Assembly: GCF_019160155.1 (NCBI RefSeq)
Contig: NZ_JAFNIH010000018.1
Coordinates: 124,001 to 188,000, forward strand
Length of the DNA stretch: 64,000 nt
Direction of reading: 5' to 3'
Source of the DNA: Pinisolibacter aquiterrae
GTDB taxonomy: Bacteria > Pseudomonadota > Alphaproteobacteria > Rhizobiales > Ancalomicrobiaceae
Position 1 is the stretch's first letter. The number at the start of each line of letters is the position of its first letter. This document shows, piece after piece, positions 36,881 to 46,081 of the stretch. Position numbers and translations under genes: made by a program. The notes below the pieces were generated by a model. That model had not been told where the DNA came from. It worked only from the letters and a program-made list of their open reading frames with translations, and did not search any database.

Positions 36881-38215
36881 TCACGCTCCGTAGACGTGGG
36901 CCTGTGCCTGGAGGGCGCCGTCGGATCCGACCAGCGGCCAGATCACGAGGTCGTCGATCCAGCCGTTGCAGGCGGCGCCACCCGTGTCCGAGGCGAAGAG
37001 CCGGGCGGTGGCGAAGGTCTCGGCCGGGTCCGTGGTCAGATTGCCGACGGTGCCGCCGTTGAGGCAGAGCTTACTCGCCCCGCCGAGGACGCGGGCGACG
37101 ACCACCCCGAAGCCGCCGGACAAGGTGCCGGTCGCGGCGGTCGCCGAACCGATCGCGTCGCCGTAATAGGTGCCGATCTGGGTGTCGGAGTTGTTGGTGT
37201 AGAGGAGGCGCCGGGCGTTGACGTCACCGACCAGGAACTGGATGCCGACGGGCGCCGCGTCGAGCTGTCCGCGCAGGCACAGGGTGGACGCCGCCCCGTT
37301 CGGCACCGCGAGGGCCGTCGCGGTGAAGCGGAGGTCGTCGGCGATGCGGGTCACGGCGGCGGTCGCCGGGATCGACACGTAGGAGGACGGCGGCGAGGTC
37401 GCGGAGGCGACCTTCTCGACGTTGAAATAGCCGACGTGAACCGAGGAGGCACCGTCGCCGGTATAGGAGGACGCGTTGCTCGACATCAGATAGACGATGA
37501 ACTGGGTCGCGCCGGCCGCGGTCGCCGTCGTGGTCGCCTCGACGTGCCAGATCCCGCCCGGACGCGCCGTCACCGAGACGCGCGACATCCCCGACGACTG
37601 GGAGACGACGGCGCCGGTCGCCGGATTGACGACGAGCGTCTGCGTCGTCGAGAAGGCGGCGCCGGTCACGTAGACGGCGACGTTGCGGCTGCCGGCGCCG
37701 GCCTTCACGTCGACCTGCATGGCGAAGGCGTCACCGGCGGCAGCGGCCGTCGGATAGTAGGAGGAGCTGACATAGGCCCGGTGGACGCCGGTCGAGGTGT
37801 CCTCGATCAGCTCCGAGAGGCCGGCGGTGCCGTCGGCACCGAGCGCCGTACCGCCGGCCAGCGCGCCACCGAGCGTCCAATTGGCGGCGATCGCCTCCGA
37901 ATAGGGGCCGTATTTGGTCGCCGACTTGGCTTCGACCAGCAGGCGGCGCCGGCCGGTCGACCAGTCGAAGGCCGGCTGGTTCGCGGCGACCGTGACGAGG
38001 GACCCGGTCGGGCCGATCACCCGTTTGGAGCCGGTGGAAATACCGAGGAGATCGGCGATCGCGACCGCTCCGGTGGCGACACGAAAGACGTTGCGGGGCA
38101 TGTCGAGGAGAACGACCGGGGCGGTGCCGTCGAGCAGACGGTCGGGCGAGACCGACCAGGGCGTGCCGCCGCGCCGCAACGACGACACGCCGACACCGAG
38201 CGCGAGACCGAGCAT
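36881..38215 (-). CDS. Probable fibre/surface protein of the GTA-linked block
   Basis: A 444-aa protein rich in Ala, Gly, Ser and Thr, predicted all-beta. The C-terminal part (CLNGGTVGNLTTDPA ... GWIDDLVIWP) has the look of a LamG/concanavalin-like carbohydrate-binding module, and the middle (about 150-280) another beta-sandwich. It may bind host capsule or polysaccharide. GAGGTG precedes ATG 38215. The 9-base gap from the preceding gene suggests co-transcription. The exact family is not recognised. Confidence 0.7.
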   Translation of the reverse strand: MLGLALGVGVSSLRRGGTPWSVSPDRLLDGTAPVVLLDMPRNVFRVATGAVAIADLLGISTGSKRVIGPTGSLVTVAANQPAFDWSTGRRRLLVEAKSATKYGPYSEAIAANWTLGGALAGGTALGADGTAGLSELIEDTSTGVHRAYVSSSYYPTAAAAGDAFAMQVDVKAGAGSRNVAVYVTGAAFSTTQTLVVNPATGAVVSQSSGMSRVSVTARPGGIWHVEATTTATAAGATQFIVYLMSSNASSYTGDGASSVHVGYFNVEKVASATSPPSSYVSIPATAAVTRIADDLRFTATALAVPNGAASTLCLRGQLDAAPVGIQFLVGDVNARRLLYTNNSDTQIGTYYGDAIGSATAATGTLSGGFGVVVARVLGGASKLCLNGGTVGNLTTDPAETFATARLFASDTGGAACNGWIDDLVIWPLVGSDGALQAQAHVYGA

Positions 38216-38224
38216 GGGGGCACC

Positions 38225-38575
38225 TCACACGGTCAGGAGAAGGACTTCGACGGAGGCCGCCGTCAGACCGGCGAGGAGGCCGGTCGAGCCGGTCGCCCAG
38301 ATCCGCCGCACCGAGATCGCCTCGTAGCCGGCCTGACCGGAGGGCACGGTGATCGGCACCGCGGCGGCGGCGAGATCGCTGGAGGCGCCGAGCGGCGTCA
38401 CCAGGAGGGTGATCGCCGAGCTGCCGCCGTTCCACACCCGCAACGCCTTGGCGTAGGTGGCGAGATCGGCCGTGTCGGACACCATGGCGGAGGTCAGCGC
38501 CACCGCCTCGACGGCCGGCGACTGGCGGGTGGAGGCGGCGGCGCCGAAGCGATCGGCCTCGATGTGATAGGTCAT
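38225..38575 (-). CDS. Small GTA-linked structural-type protein
   Basis: A 116-aa beta-rich protein, Ala/Ser/Thr-rich, with SAITLLVTPLGASSD and ISVRRIWATGSTG. Such small beta proteins are common as tail-tip or decoration proteins, but I cannot name the family. The leader AAAGGACGTCCC-ATG is nearly the same as that of the holin-like gene. Confidence 0.65.
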   Translation of the reverse strand: MTYHIEADRFGAAASTRQSPAVEAVALTSAMVSDTADLATYAKALRVWNGGSSAITLLVTPLGASSDLAAAAVPITVPSGQAGYEAISVRRIWATGSTGLLAGLTAASVEVLLLTV

Positions 38576-38663
38576 GGGACGTCCTTTCGAGAGATTGAGA
38601 CGAGACCTCGCGGGGTCACGCGGGTCGGGTGATCGCGGGCGGATGGACGAGGCGCGGGCGCGC

Positions 38664-39995
38664 TCATTCGAATTCCCAGAGCCAGAGCAGTCCGGCGGCG
38701 CCGGCGCCGCCGGCGAGCCCGGTCGCCGAGGAGGCGACGGCGGCCCCCGACCCGCCGGCGCCGCGCGCCGATCCGGCCGCACCGGCGACGTTGCCGACGT
38801 TGCCGCGCGCGCCGCCGCCGAAGAACGAGGAGCCGCCCGCCCCGGAGAGGACGTTGGCGGCGTCGAAGCGCAGACCGGCGCCACCGGGTTCCCCGGCGAA
38901 GGTCGGATCGCCAACGGTCGCGGTGCCGCCGAGGCCGCCGGTCACCGCCGTCGCCCAGGTGCCGGCGGGCATGCCGATGCCGCCGCCACCGCCCTGGACG
39001 ACGACGTCCGTGCCGAAGGAGGTGGCGCCACCCGATCCGCCGTTGCCGCCGCTCGCGCTGCCCGCGGCGCCGGCCGCGCCGATGGTGACCGCGCGCGAGG
39101 CGATCGCCGACACGTCGAGGAAGCGCAGGCCGAAGCCGCCGGAGCCGCCGCCGCCGCCCGCCGCGCCCGACGACGCCACGCCGGCGGCGCCACCGCCGCC
39201 GCCACCGCCGCCGAGCGCCCAGATCAGGACCCAGCGGACGCCGGAGGGGCGGGTCCACGTGCCGGAGGCGGTGAAGAGCCGGGTGGAGAGGAGGCGCCCG
39301 CCGCCGGCGAGGCCGCCGGCCGGCAGGGTCATGCGGCCGGTGCTCGCGGCGATGCGCAGCGCCTCGGTCCAGGCGCTGCCGTCGGACGACACCTTGACGG
39401 TGAAATCGTCGTCGCCGAGGAGGCCGAGCAGGGCGCGGCCGCTCCATCCGGTCTCGAACAGCAGGGCCGCGTCGCGCGCCGGCAACGCCTTGTCGACGGC
39501 GAGCCGCATGTCGCCGCTGCCGCCGGTCTCGTCGCAGGCGAAGAGCGCGGCGTCGGATTTCACCGCGAAGCGATTGACCGCATCGGCGGCGGTGCCGACG
39601 CCGAGGCGGGCGAGCGATCCATCGGCGAGCGACGCGGCCTCCACCCAGCCGGCGGCCTCGGCGAGATCGGCCCAGGCGCTGCCGTCGTGGAGCAGCATCC
39701 GGCTCTCGTCCTCGACCCAGCACAGCCATCCGGCGCGCGGGGTCAGGATCTCCCAGGCCCCGTCGCGCTCGCAGGCGATCGCCCCGGCGGCGCCGCTCCA
39801 GGCCCCGCTCGCGCCCGCGGCGACGAGCCAGCGTCCGCCGCTCGCCGGGGAGGCCGGTGGCGCGGCGAGATCGCGGTCGGCGACCGAGAGCTGGATCGCG
39901 CCGTCGAGGCGGACCAGGGCCTCGTTGTGGGTGACGTGTTTCTGCGCCTGCGACGCCTCGATGACGGGCAGGACCAGACGCGGGGTCGTCGACAT
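38664..39995 (-). CDS. DUF2793 tail fibre-type protein
   Basis: A 443-aa protein whose N-terminal 110 residues (QAQKHVTHNEALVRLDG, WEILTPRAGWLCWVEDE) are a clear DUF2793 domain, found in phage and GTA tail fibres. From about residue 250 it is extremely Gly-rich (GGGGGGGAAG, GAAGSASGGNGGSGG), as in flexible adhesive phage tail ends. ATG 39995 is preferred because GGAG is 9 bases upstream. In Rhodobacter capsulatus a DUF2793-type fibre gene is, as I recall, unlinked to the main GTA cluster; here it directly follows g15. Confidence 0.85.
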   Translation of the reverse strand: MSTTPRLVLPVIEASQAQKHVTHNEALVRLDGAIQLSVADRDLAAPPASPASGGRWLVAAGASGAWSGAAGAIACERDGAWEILTPRAGWLCWVEDESRMLLHDGSAWADLAEAAGWVEAASLADGSLARLGVGTAADAVNRFAVKSDAALFACDETGGSGDMRLAVDKALPARDAALLFETGWSGRALLGLLGDDDFTVKVSSDGSAWTEALRIAASTGRMTLPAGGLAGGGRLLSTRLFTASGTWTRPSGVRWVLIWALGGGGGGGGAAGVASSGAAGGGGGSGGFGLRFLDVSAIASRAVTIGAAGAAGSASGGNGGSGGATSFGTDVVVQGGGGGIGMPAGTWATAVTGGLGGTATVGDPTFAGEPGGAGLRFDAANVLSGAGGSSFFGGGARGNVGNVAGAAGSARGAGGSGAAVASSATGLAGGAGAAGLLWLWEFE

Positions 39996-40070
39996 GGCGG
40001 ACATCTCCGGGGATCGCCCGCCGACGGCGGCGGGACGGTCGATGAGCGAGGAACGGGGAGCGGAACGGGT

Positions 40071-43000
40071 TCAGAGACGGAAGACGGCGGCGCGGGCGGT
40101 GCCGACGCCCCATTCCCCGTCGATCTGGGCGACCGAGACGGTGACGTCGACCGGGCTCGGGCCGAGGGCCGCGTCGCGCTCGGCGCGCGGCCAGGTCCAG
40201 GTGGACGACGTCGTCTCGGTCGTCAGGATCTCGGTGCCGTCGCGGACGAGGGTCAGCCGCCACCGTTCGCTCGCCGCCCCGAGCGGAACCTCGAGCAGAG
40301 CCCAGGAATCGGCGCCGGCCACCCGCGACCGGCGAATCCAGGTGACGGTGACGTCGCCGCCGGCGGGATCGACGGCGACGGCGAGATGGGCCGGGCTCCA
40401 GGGCCTCAGTCCGTTGCCGAGCGGGGTCGCCGTGGTGGCGATCCAACTGGCGGCGGTATAGGCCTCGGCCGCGGGGCCGATCCGGAGATCGACGGCGCGG
40501 CCGAGATCGTCGCGGGCGACCGGCAGCGTGATCAGCCGGTCGTCGAGTAGGACGAAGGGCGCGCCGGCCGGAACGATCTCCGCGCCGGCCGCGTCCGATC
40601 CGCCCTGCCGGCGCAGAAGCCCCGACAGTCTCCACGTCGAGGCGGCGATCAGCTCGGCCTCGACGAACTGGACCACCTCCCACTCGCCGCTCGGCGCCCG
40701 GACGGCGGCGCGGTTCGCCCCGTCGAGGACGAGACGTTCCGAGGCCCCGGCGAGGGCGCCGCCCCACAGGCGGACGTCGAGGACGGTCCTGCGATCCCAG
40801 ATCGCCACCGGCCCGGGCGCGAGATCGGTCGCGGTGACGCCCATCACCGCCGGGCGGCCGATCGTCGCGATCTCGACGAAGGTGGCGGCGTCGTAGCCGC
40901 GTCTCACCGACAGCGGTCCGGTCCAGGGTGCGGCCCAGGCGGCGAGATAGGGCCGGTGGAGGTCGGCATCCTCGGCCGCATGGGCGATGTCGAGGACGTG
41001 GACGATCGGCGCGCCGCGCACCGTGGCGAGCAGGCCGACGCGGTCACGGGTGCCGCCACGGATCGGCCGATAGGCGGCGGGATCGAGGGTTCGCGCCTCG
41101 ACCGCTCGGGTGTCGCCGTCGGCGATGCCGGTGATCACCACGCGCTCGGCGCGCCCGTCGACGTCGAGGGTGACGACGTCGCCGGGCTCGAGGTCGACGC
41201 GGCTCGGATCGAGCCGGAAGCTCGCCGTCGTCCGCCCGGCCCAGAGATCGGCGAGCCACCCCTCGGCGACGCCGCACATCACCTCGATCGGCGCGACGAC
41301 CGCGAGATCGGCGCCGGAGGCGCGCCGGCTCGAGCCGAGACGCCGTCCGACCGAGACCGTCGTGCGGCGATGGTCGAGCAGGGCATCGGAGAAGGTCGCC
41401 GAGATCTCGCCCGGCAGCTCGCTCTCCTGGCCGCGCCGCCATTCGATGCGCGCCGCGTCGGCGGTCTCGACGAGCTCGTCCCCGGCGACGGCGACGTCGA
41501 CCCGGCGGTCGCGCCCGGCGAAGCGGATCGCCGTGCCGACGTCGAGGGCGTCGACGCCGAAGGCGGCGAGGATCGGGTCGAGCGCGTCGCGGGTCGACAT
41601 GCGCCGGTCGATGACGAAACCGTCGACGCACCCGGCGACGGCGCGGAATTCGACCGCCTCGAAGCCGGCGTCGGCGAGGACGGCGGCGATCAGCCCCTCG
41701 ATCGAGAGGCCGCCCAGGCGTCCGCTCAGCCAATGGCCGTTGTGCCAGGCGGAGGCGTCCGCCCAGACGTCGGAGGCGCTCGGGAAGGCGGGAAACGGCC
41801 GCGCGTCCCAGGCCCACAGATGGATCCCGTCGGGATCGACCATCGCCCGGCCGGTGAGCGCCGAGACGGGGTTGTTTCCGGGGTTGCGATCGGGATCCCA
41901 ATGGTCGAGCACGGTCTCGATCACGCGGCGCTGGAGGAAGTCGTCGCGCACGCCGGAGGAGAACACGGGCAGGCGCGCCTCCGCCGACTTCGGGTCGGGA
42001 AAGGCGGCCGGGTCGTTGGAGCCGAGATCGACGGCCGGGCAGCCGAGTTCGGTCAGCCAGATCGGCTTCGACCCCGGCACCCAGGCGGTCGGCGTCGGCG
42101 AGCGCACCCCGGCGGGGCGGTCGTGATGGGCGTTCGACCACCAGCCGAAGAGATCCTTCGGCCGGAACACCCAATCCTCGCCATGGGCGGCATCGGCGAT
42201 CGGCGTGCGGATCTGGGCGAGACGGTCGGCGTCGGAGGCGTAGTACCAGTCGTAGTTCTCGCCCCCGGCGACGCGGGCGTCGAGGTGGTCGCGATCGGTC
42301 GGCCGGTCGGCGAGCGCGGCGTCGAGATGGGGGCCGGGTCGCCAATCGGTCAGCGGGAACCAGGCGTCGATGCCGACGACGTCGATCGCCGGGCTCGCCC
42401 ACAGGGGATCGAGGTGGAAGATCACGTCGCCGGAGCCGTCGTCGGGGTGATGGCCGAACCACTCGCTCCAGTCGGCGCCGTAGGTCAGGGTCGCCGCGGG
42501 ACCGAGAACCGTCCGCACGTCGGCGGCGAGGGCGACCAGCGCCTCGACGAAGGGGTGGGCGCCGGTCGCGTCGCGCAGGCGGCCGAGGCCGACCAGTTCC
42601 GAGCCGATCAGGAAGGCGTCGACGCCGCCGGCCGCGACCGCCAGATGGGCCATGTGCAGGATCATCCGGCGATACGACCATTCGTCGGGCCGCGAGCAGA
42701 CGACCTGCGTCCCCGACACCGCGAAGGCGGAAACCGGGACCGTGCCGACGAACGCGGCGATCTGGGTCCGCGCGGCGGCGGTGCGATCGACCGTGCCCGG
42801 GCGACCGGGCGCGGGATCGCAGGTGATGCGGCCGCGCCAGGGAAAGGCCGCCTGCTCGGTGCCGCCCCAGGGGTCGGGCAGGCCGTTGCCGGCGGCGATG
42901 TCCATGGCGAGGAACGGATAGAGCGTGACGGCGAGGCCGCGTTCGCGGATCGCGGCGATCGCCTGGACGATCGAGACGTCGGTCGGGGTGCCGCCATAGG

Positions 43001-43979
43001 CGGCGCGGCCGTCGACCCGGGCGACGACGCGCGCCTCCGCGCGGCTCACCCCGGCGACGGACCAGACCGCGCCGGTCTGCGGCGCGAAGATCCAATCGGC
43101 GAGACCGCCCATCACCTTGTCGGCGCTCTCGACCGCCGGGCGCACCCGGCAGGTGCCGGCCCGCAGATCGTCGCCGAACCAGGTGACCACCAGCGCGATG
43201 CGCCGAAGCTCGGGACAGAGCTCGATCGCCTCGTCGAGAGCGGCGAGGAAATCGGTGGCGCCGGTGGTGACGTGGCGGTTCTCGGCGAGCGCGGCCCCGT
43301 CGACGGTCCGGGTCAGGGCGGTGGTCGCATAGCCGTATTCGGTCGCGCCCGGGATCATGGTCAGCGCGCGGATCTTGCCCTCGAGCGTATCGGCGACGCG
43401 GATCACCTCGAAGGTGAGCTGGGGGATGCGATTGCCCCAGTCGTCGAGCGGCAGGCGTTCGAACACCACATAGGCGGTGCCGCGATAGGCGGGCGCGTCG
43501 TCGCCCTGACGCGCCAGGATCAGCGCGTCGGGCTCCTGATCCTCGCCGCCGTGGTGGACCCGCATGGTGATCGTGTCGGTGTCGAGCAGGGTTCCGTCGG
43601 CCCAGACCCGGGCGATCCGGTGGATCGGTCCCTCGCAGAGGCCGACGGCGAAATTGGCGTAGTAGTGATAGGACGTGACCGAGACGCCGCCCTTGCCGCC
43701 GCGGGACTCCTCGTTCGCGACCTCCTCGTGACGGGTCGCCCAGATCACCTGGCCGGCGAGGCGGACCCGGCCGTAGACGCGCGGGATCGGTTCGCCCTCG
43801 GTCGAGGCCTGGACGTCGAGATCGGACAGGCGCGGCCCCTCGACCGACCTGCCGGAGCGCAACAGGGCGCGGTCGATCACCGCCCCGGCGAGGCCGCCGA
43901 TCGCCTGAGCGACGACCGCGCCGAACCCGAGCGCGCCGCCGAGGGCACTGCCGGCGGCGGCGAGAAGAAGCGTGGCCAT
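40071..43979 (-). CDS. GTA gp15, baseplate multidomain (TIM-barrel) protein
   Basis: A 1302-aa protein. The N-terminal part has the PIPRVYGRVRLAGQVIW pattern of phage host-specificity proteins. A GTA TIM-barrel domain lies at about 430-730 (EWFGHHPDDGSGD near 503, WLTELGCPAVDLGS near 641), followed by phage tail domains and a C-terminal fibronectin-like part. It forms the central baseplate hub that reaches the recipient surface, and the TIM-barrel resembles glycoside hydrolases. Length is typical of the family. GGAGTGACG precedes ATG 43979. Confidence 0.95.
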   Translation of the reverse strand: MATLLLAAAGSALGGALGFGAVVAQAIGGLAGAVIDRALLRSGRSVEGPRLSDLDVQASTEGEPIPRVYGRVRLAGQVIWATRHEEVANEESRGGKGGVSVTSYHYYANFAVGLCEGPIHRIARVWADGTLLDTDTITMRVHHGGEDQEPDALILARQGDDAPAYRGTAYVVFERLPLDDWGNRIPQLTFEVIRVADTLEGKIRALTMIPGATEYGYATTALTRTVDGAALAENRHVTTGATDFLAALDEAIELCPELRRIALVVTWFGDDLRAGTCRVRPAVESADKVMGGLADWIFAPQTGAVWSVAGVSRAEARVVARVDGRAAYGGTPTDVSIVQAIAAIRERGLAVTLYPFLAMDIAAGNGLPDPWGGTEQAAFPWRGRITCDPAPGRPGTVDRTAAARTQIAAFVGTVPVSAFAVSGTQVVCSRPDEWSYRRMILHMAHLAVAAGGVDAFLIGSELVGLGRLRDATGAHPFVEALVALAADVRTVLGPAATLTYGADWSEWFGHHPDDGSGDVIFHLDPLWASPAIDVVGIDAWFPLTDWRPGPHLDAALADRPTDRDHLDARVAGGENYDWYYASDADRLAQIRTPIADAAHGEDWVFRPKDLFGWWSNAHHDRPAGVRSPTPTAWVPGSKPIWLTELGCPAVDLGSNDPAAFPDPKSAEARLPVFSSGVRDDFLQRRVIETVLDHWDPDRNPGNNPVSALTGRAMVDPDGIHLWAWDARPFPAFPSASDVWADASAWHNGHWLSGRLGGLSIEGLIAAVLADAGFEAVEFRAVAGCVDGFVIDRRMSTRDALDPILAAFGVDALDVGTAIRFAGRDRRVDVAVAGDELVETADAARIEWRRGQESELPGEISATFSDALLDHRRTTVSVGRRLGSSRRASGADLAVVAPIEVMCGVAEGWLADLWAGRTTASFRLDPSRVDLEPGDVVTLDVDGRAERVVITGIADGDTRAVEARTLDPAAYRPIRGGTRDRVGLLATVRGAPIVHVLDIAHAAEDADLHRPYLAAWAAPWTGPLSVRRGYDAATFVEIATIGRPAVMGVTATDLAPGPVAIWDRRTVLDVRLWGGALAGASERLVLDGANRAAVRAPSGEWEVVQFVEAELIAASTWRLSGLLRRQGGSDAAGAEIVPAGAPFVLLDDRLITLPVARDDLGRAVDLRIGPAAEAYTAASWIATTATPLGNGLRPWSPAHLAVAVDPAGGDVTVTWIRRSRVAGADSWALLEVPLGAASERWRLTLVRDGTEILTTETTSSTWTWPRAERDAALGPSPVDVTVSVAQIDGEWGVGTARAAVFRL

Positions 43980-43985
43980 GGGACG

Positions 43986-44468
43986 TCACTCCGAGGAGGT
44001 CGGGTCGGCGAGGACGCCGGGAAAGGCGAAGGCGCAGGCCAGACGGCGGCGCCACCAGGTCCCCAACGGGCTCTCGACCACCGCCGAGCCGTCGTAGGCG
44101 TGGACGAAGCGGGTCGGCGTGGCGAGGATGCCGGCGTGTTTGGCCGGCAGATCCGGGCGCCAGCGGAACAGCACCACGTCGCCGGGGGCGGCGCGATCGA
44201 CCGGGACCGGCACGAGATGGCGCCCGGCAGCGGCGGCGAGGGTCTCGCGGCGCCCGGCCTCGGCCCAATCGGCGGCATAGGCGGGGAGATCCTCCGGCTC
44301 GTCGCCGTAGAACTCCCGCCAGATGCCGCGCACCAGGCCGAGACAGTCGCAGCCGACCCCTTCCAGGCTGGCGCGATGGCGATAGGGGGTGCCGATCCAG
44401 CGGCGGGCGGCGGCGACGATGGCCGCGCGGCTCGAAGGCGCGGCGGGGGCGACGGGATCGAAGGTCAT
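43986..44468 (-). CDS. GTA gp14, NlpC/P60 cell-wall peptidase
   Basis: A 160-aa NlpC/P60 peptidase. The catalytic Cys42 is in GCDCLGLVRG and His111 is in KHAGIL. In the RcGTA particle this tail-tip enzyme opens peptidoglycan of the recipient. Its ATG overlaps the g13 stop. Both catalytic residues are present, so the enzyme should be active. Confidence 0.94.
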   Translation of the reverse strand: MTFDPVAPAAPSSRAAIVAAARRWIGTPYRHRASLEGVGCDCLGLVRGIWREFYGDEPEDLPAYAADWAEAGRRETLAAAAGRHLVPVPVDRAAPGDVVLFRWRPDLPAKHAGILATPTRFVHAYDGSAVVESPLGTWWRRRLACAFAFPGVLADPTSSE

Positions 44469-45346
44469 GTGACGTAGGCTCCGCCGTCGTTGACGACGCT
44501 TCCGACGGTCGGCGAGACGATCAGGAAGTCGTTGCCGGGAATGTGGGGAAAGCCGCGAAAGGCGACCGCGTTGTCGAAACGGTCGCGGCAGGTCTCGAAG
44601 CGGCGGTCGCAGCCGGGTGTCACCGCGAGCGCGACGCCGACGGCGAGGCTCTCGGCGATCGGCTGCCACAGATCGAGCACCACGCCCTGAAGATCGACGC
44701 CGTGAAAGCGGATCTCCGAGCGCCGTCCGGCGAGCGGACCGGAGACGAAACGGGCCATGCCGCGATCGAAGTCGCCGGCGGCGACCGCCTCGAGCCCGGA
44801 GACCCGGATGCGATGGGGATCGAGCACCGCGTCGACCACCGCCGGCACCTCGGCGACGGCGAGACCGCAGCGCGCGTCGCCGAGCTCGGCGTCGCAGCGA
44901 TGCTGGAAGAGCCGGCCCCGGGTCTCGTCGAGGACATGGGCGAGCGAGCGCACCTCGGCGGTGAAGGCGCCGTCGATGCGGACGATCTCGCCGAGGGTGC
45001 CCTTGCGCAGGGTCACGCGCCGGTCGGGCGCGCTCCAGTCGACGAGGTCGATCTCGACGGCGGCGCCGTCCCACAGACCCGCCTCGACGTCGGCGGCGGT
45101 GATCGCCTCGGACGACAGCGCGCCCTCGATCTCGAGGCCGCCGACGGAGAGATCGGCATGGGCGGTCGCCTCGGTGGCGCCGAGGCCGGTCGCCGCCTCG
45201 TGGGTGACGCCGCCGTAGACCAGCGCGTGGTCGTGATCGGTGAAGCCGAAGACCCGGCCGTCGACGCGGGTCAGGCGCCAACAGGTGGCGAAGGTGCCGA
45301 CGCCGCTCGCGAGCGCGGCGGCGAGATCGGGGGGAAGCGTCTTCAT
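44465..45346 (-). CDS. GTA gp13, DUF2163 baseplate hub protein
   Basis: A 293-aa DUF2163/FAD-like baseplate protein. The typical start (FATCWRLTRVDGRVFGFTDHD) and the Cys-rich C-terminal region (FQHRCDAELGDARCG, CDRRFETCRDRFDN, FRGFPHIPGNDF) are intact. The Cys residues may hold an Fe-S cluster, as described for the RcGTA iron-containing hub. Its ATG overlaps the g12 stop (ATGA). Confidence 0.95.
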   Translation of the reverse strand: MKTLPPDLAAALASGVGTFATCWRLTRVDGRVFGFTDHDHALVYGGVTHEAATGLGATEATAHADLSVGGLEIEGALSSEAITAADVEAGLWDGAAVEIDLVDWSAPDRRVTLRKGTLGEIVRIDGAFTAEVRSLAHVLDETRGRLFQHRCDAELGDARCGLAVAEVPAVVDAVLDPHRIRVSGLEAVAAGDFDRGMARFVSGPLAGRRSEIRFHGVDLQGVVLDLWQPIAESLAVGVALAVTPGCDRRFETCRDRFDNAVAFRGFPHIPGNDFLIVSPTVGSVVNDGGAYVT

Positions 45347-45993
45347 GCGGCGAGTTCCACGATCGGAATGGTCGGGATGGCGCCGGCGAGAAAGGCGGTC
45401 AGATCGACGCGGATCTCGTCGGTGTCGAAGCGGGCGGGCACCAGGAAGCGAAATCCGGCGGTGACCGCCGCGCCGGCCGGCGGGATCGACCCGGCGAGAA
45501 AGGTCACGCCGCCGTCGCTCGGCGACACGGTGAAATGGACGCCGCGCGTCTTCTCGACCCCGGCGACGGCGACGCGGACGCTGTCCTCGACCGGCCGGGT
45601 GAGAACCCGCGTCCACGGCCGCAGCGGCGCGCCGTAGACCTTGATCAGCTGAAACCGCGCGGTCGTGCCGTCGCCGGTTCCGAGCGGCTGGTCGAGCGGC
45701 GTCGGCGCGGCGGAGGCCGGCCCCGAGCGATCGTCGAGCGGGTCGCGGAAGAGAAACCCGTGCAGCCGGCCGCGCCGCGCCTCGAAGAAGGCGATCACCG
45801 CCTGGAGATCGTCGAGGGAGAGGACGCCGGATCCGGCGTCCCAGCGGCGGCGGCTGTCGGCCCAACGGGCGTTGCGGACCTCGCGACCCGACCCGAGGGC
45901 GACGATCTCGGTCTTGCGCCCCGGCCCGCCGGTGGCGCCCAGGGCGACGGCGAGCGGAAACTCCACCGCGTCGACGATGACGGTGTCGGTCAT
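45343..45993 (-). CDS. GTA gp12, DUF2460 distal tail protein
   Basis: A 216-aa DUF2460 protein forming the distal tail ring that connects tube to baseplate. Typical features are the N-terminal FPLAVALGATGGPGRKTEIV and the DLQAVIAFFEARRGRLHGF stretch. It is the first gene after the DUF465 interruption. The upstream 88 bases are shared with the divergent DUF465 gene, and no strong Shine-Dalgarno is seen (AGGACGAAGCGA before ATG). Confidence 0.94.
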   Translation of the reverse strand: MTDTVIVDAVEFPLAVALGATGGPGRKTEIVALGSGREVRNARWADSRRRWDAGSGVLSLDDLQAVIAFFEARRGRLHGFLFRDPLDDRSGPASAAPTPLDQPLGTGDGTTARFQLIKVYGAPLRPWTRVLTRPVEDSVRVAVAGVEKTRGVHFTVSPSDGGVTFLAGSIPPAGAAVTAGFRFLVPARFDTDEIRVDLTAFLAGAIPTIPIVELAA

Positions 45994-46013
45994 TCGCTTC
46001 GTCCTCCATACAT

Positions 46014-46027
46014 TTGATTTTCCTCAA
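46014..46027. promoter_or_regulatory. FNR-like site TTGATTTTCCTCAA before DUF465
   Basis: TTGA-N6-TCAA with one inner-position mismatch to TTGAT-N4-ATCAA. It is 55-68 bases before the DUF465 start; with class II spacing the transcript would start near 46062, leaving a 20-base leader with a strong ribosome site. For g12, which starts at 45993, the site is too close to be an activator site and could only block. Confidence 0.4.
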
Positions 46028-46081
46028 CGACGCTTCCGGGCAGGCCGGGTAACCATCGCGTAGAAGGAGGAGACGAGAGAG

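Noticed and set aside
40956-44477. 1173-codon open frame opposite g15 and g14
   Set aside because: Shadow frame; g15 and g14 carry the conserved GTA motifs in the other direction.
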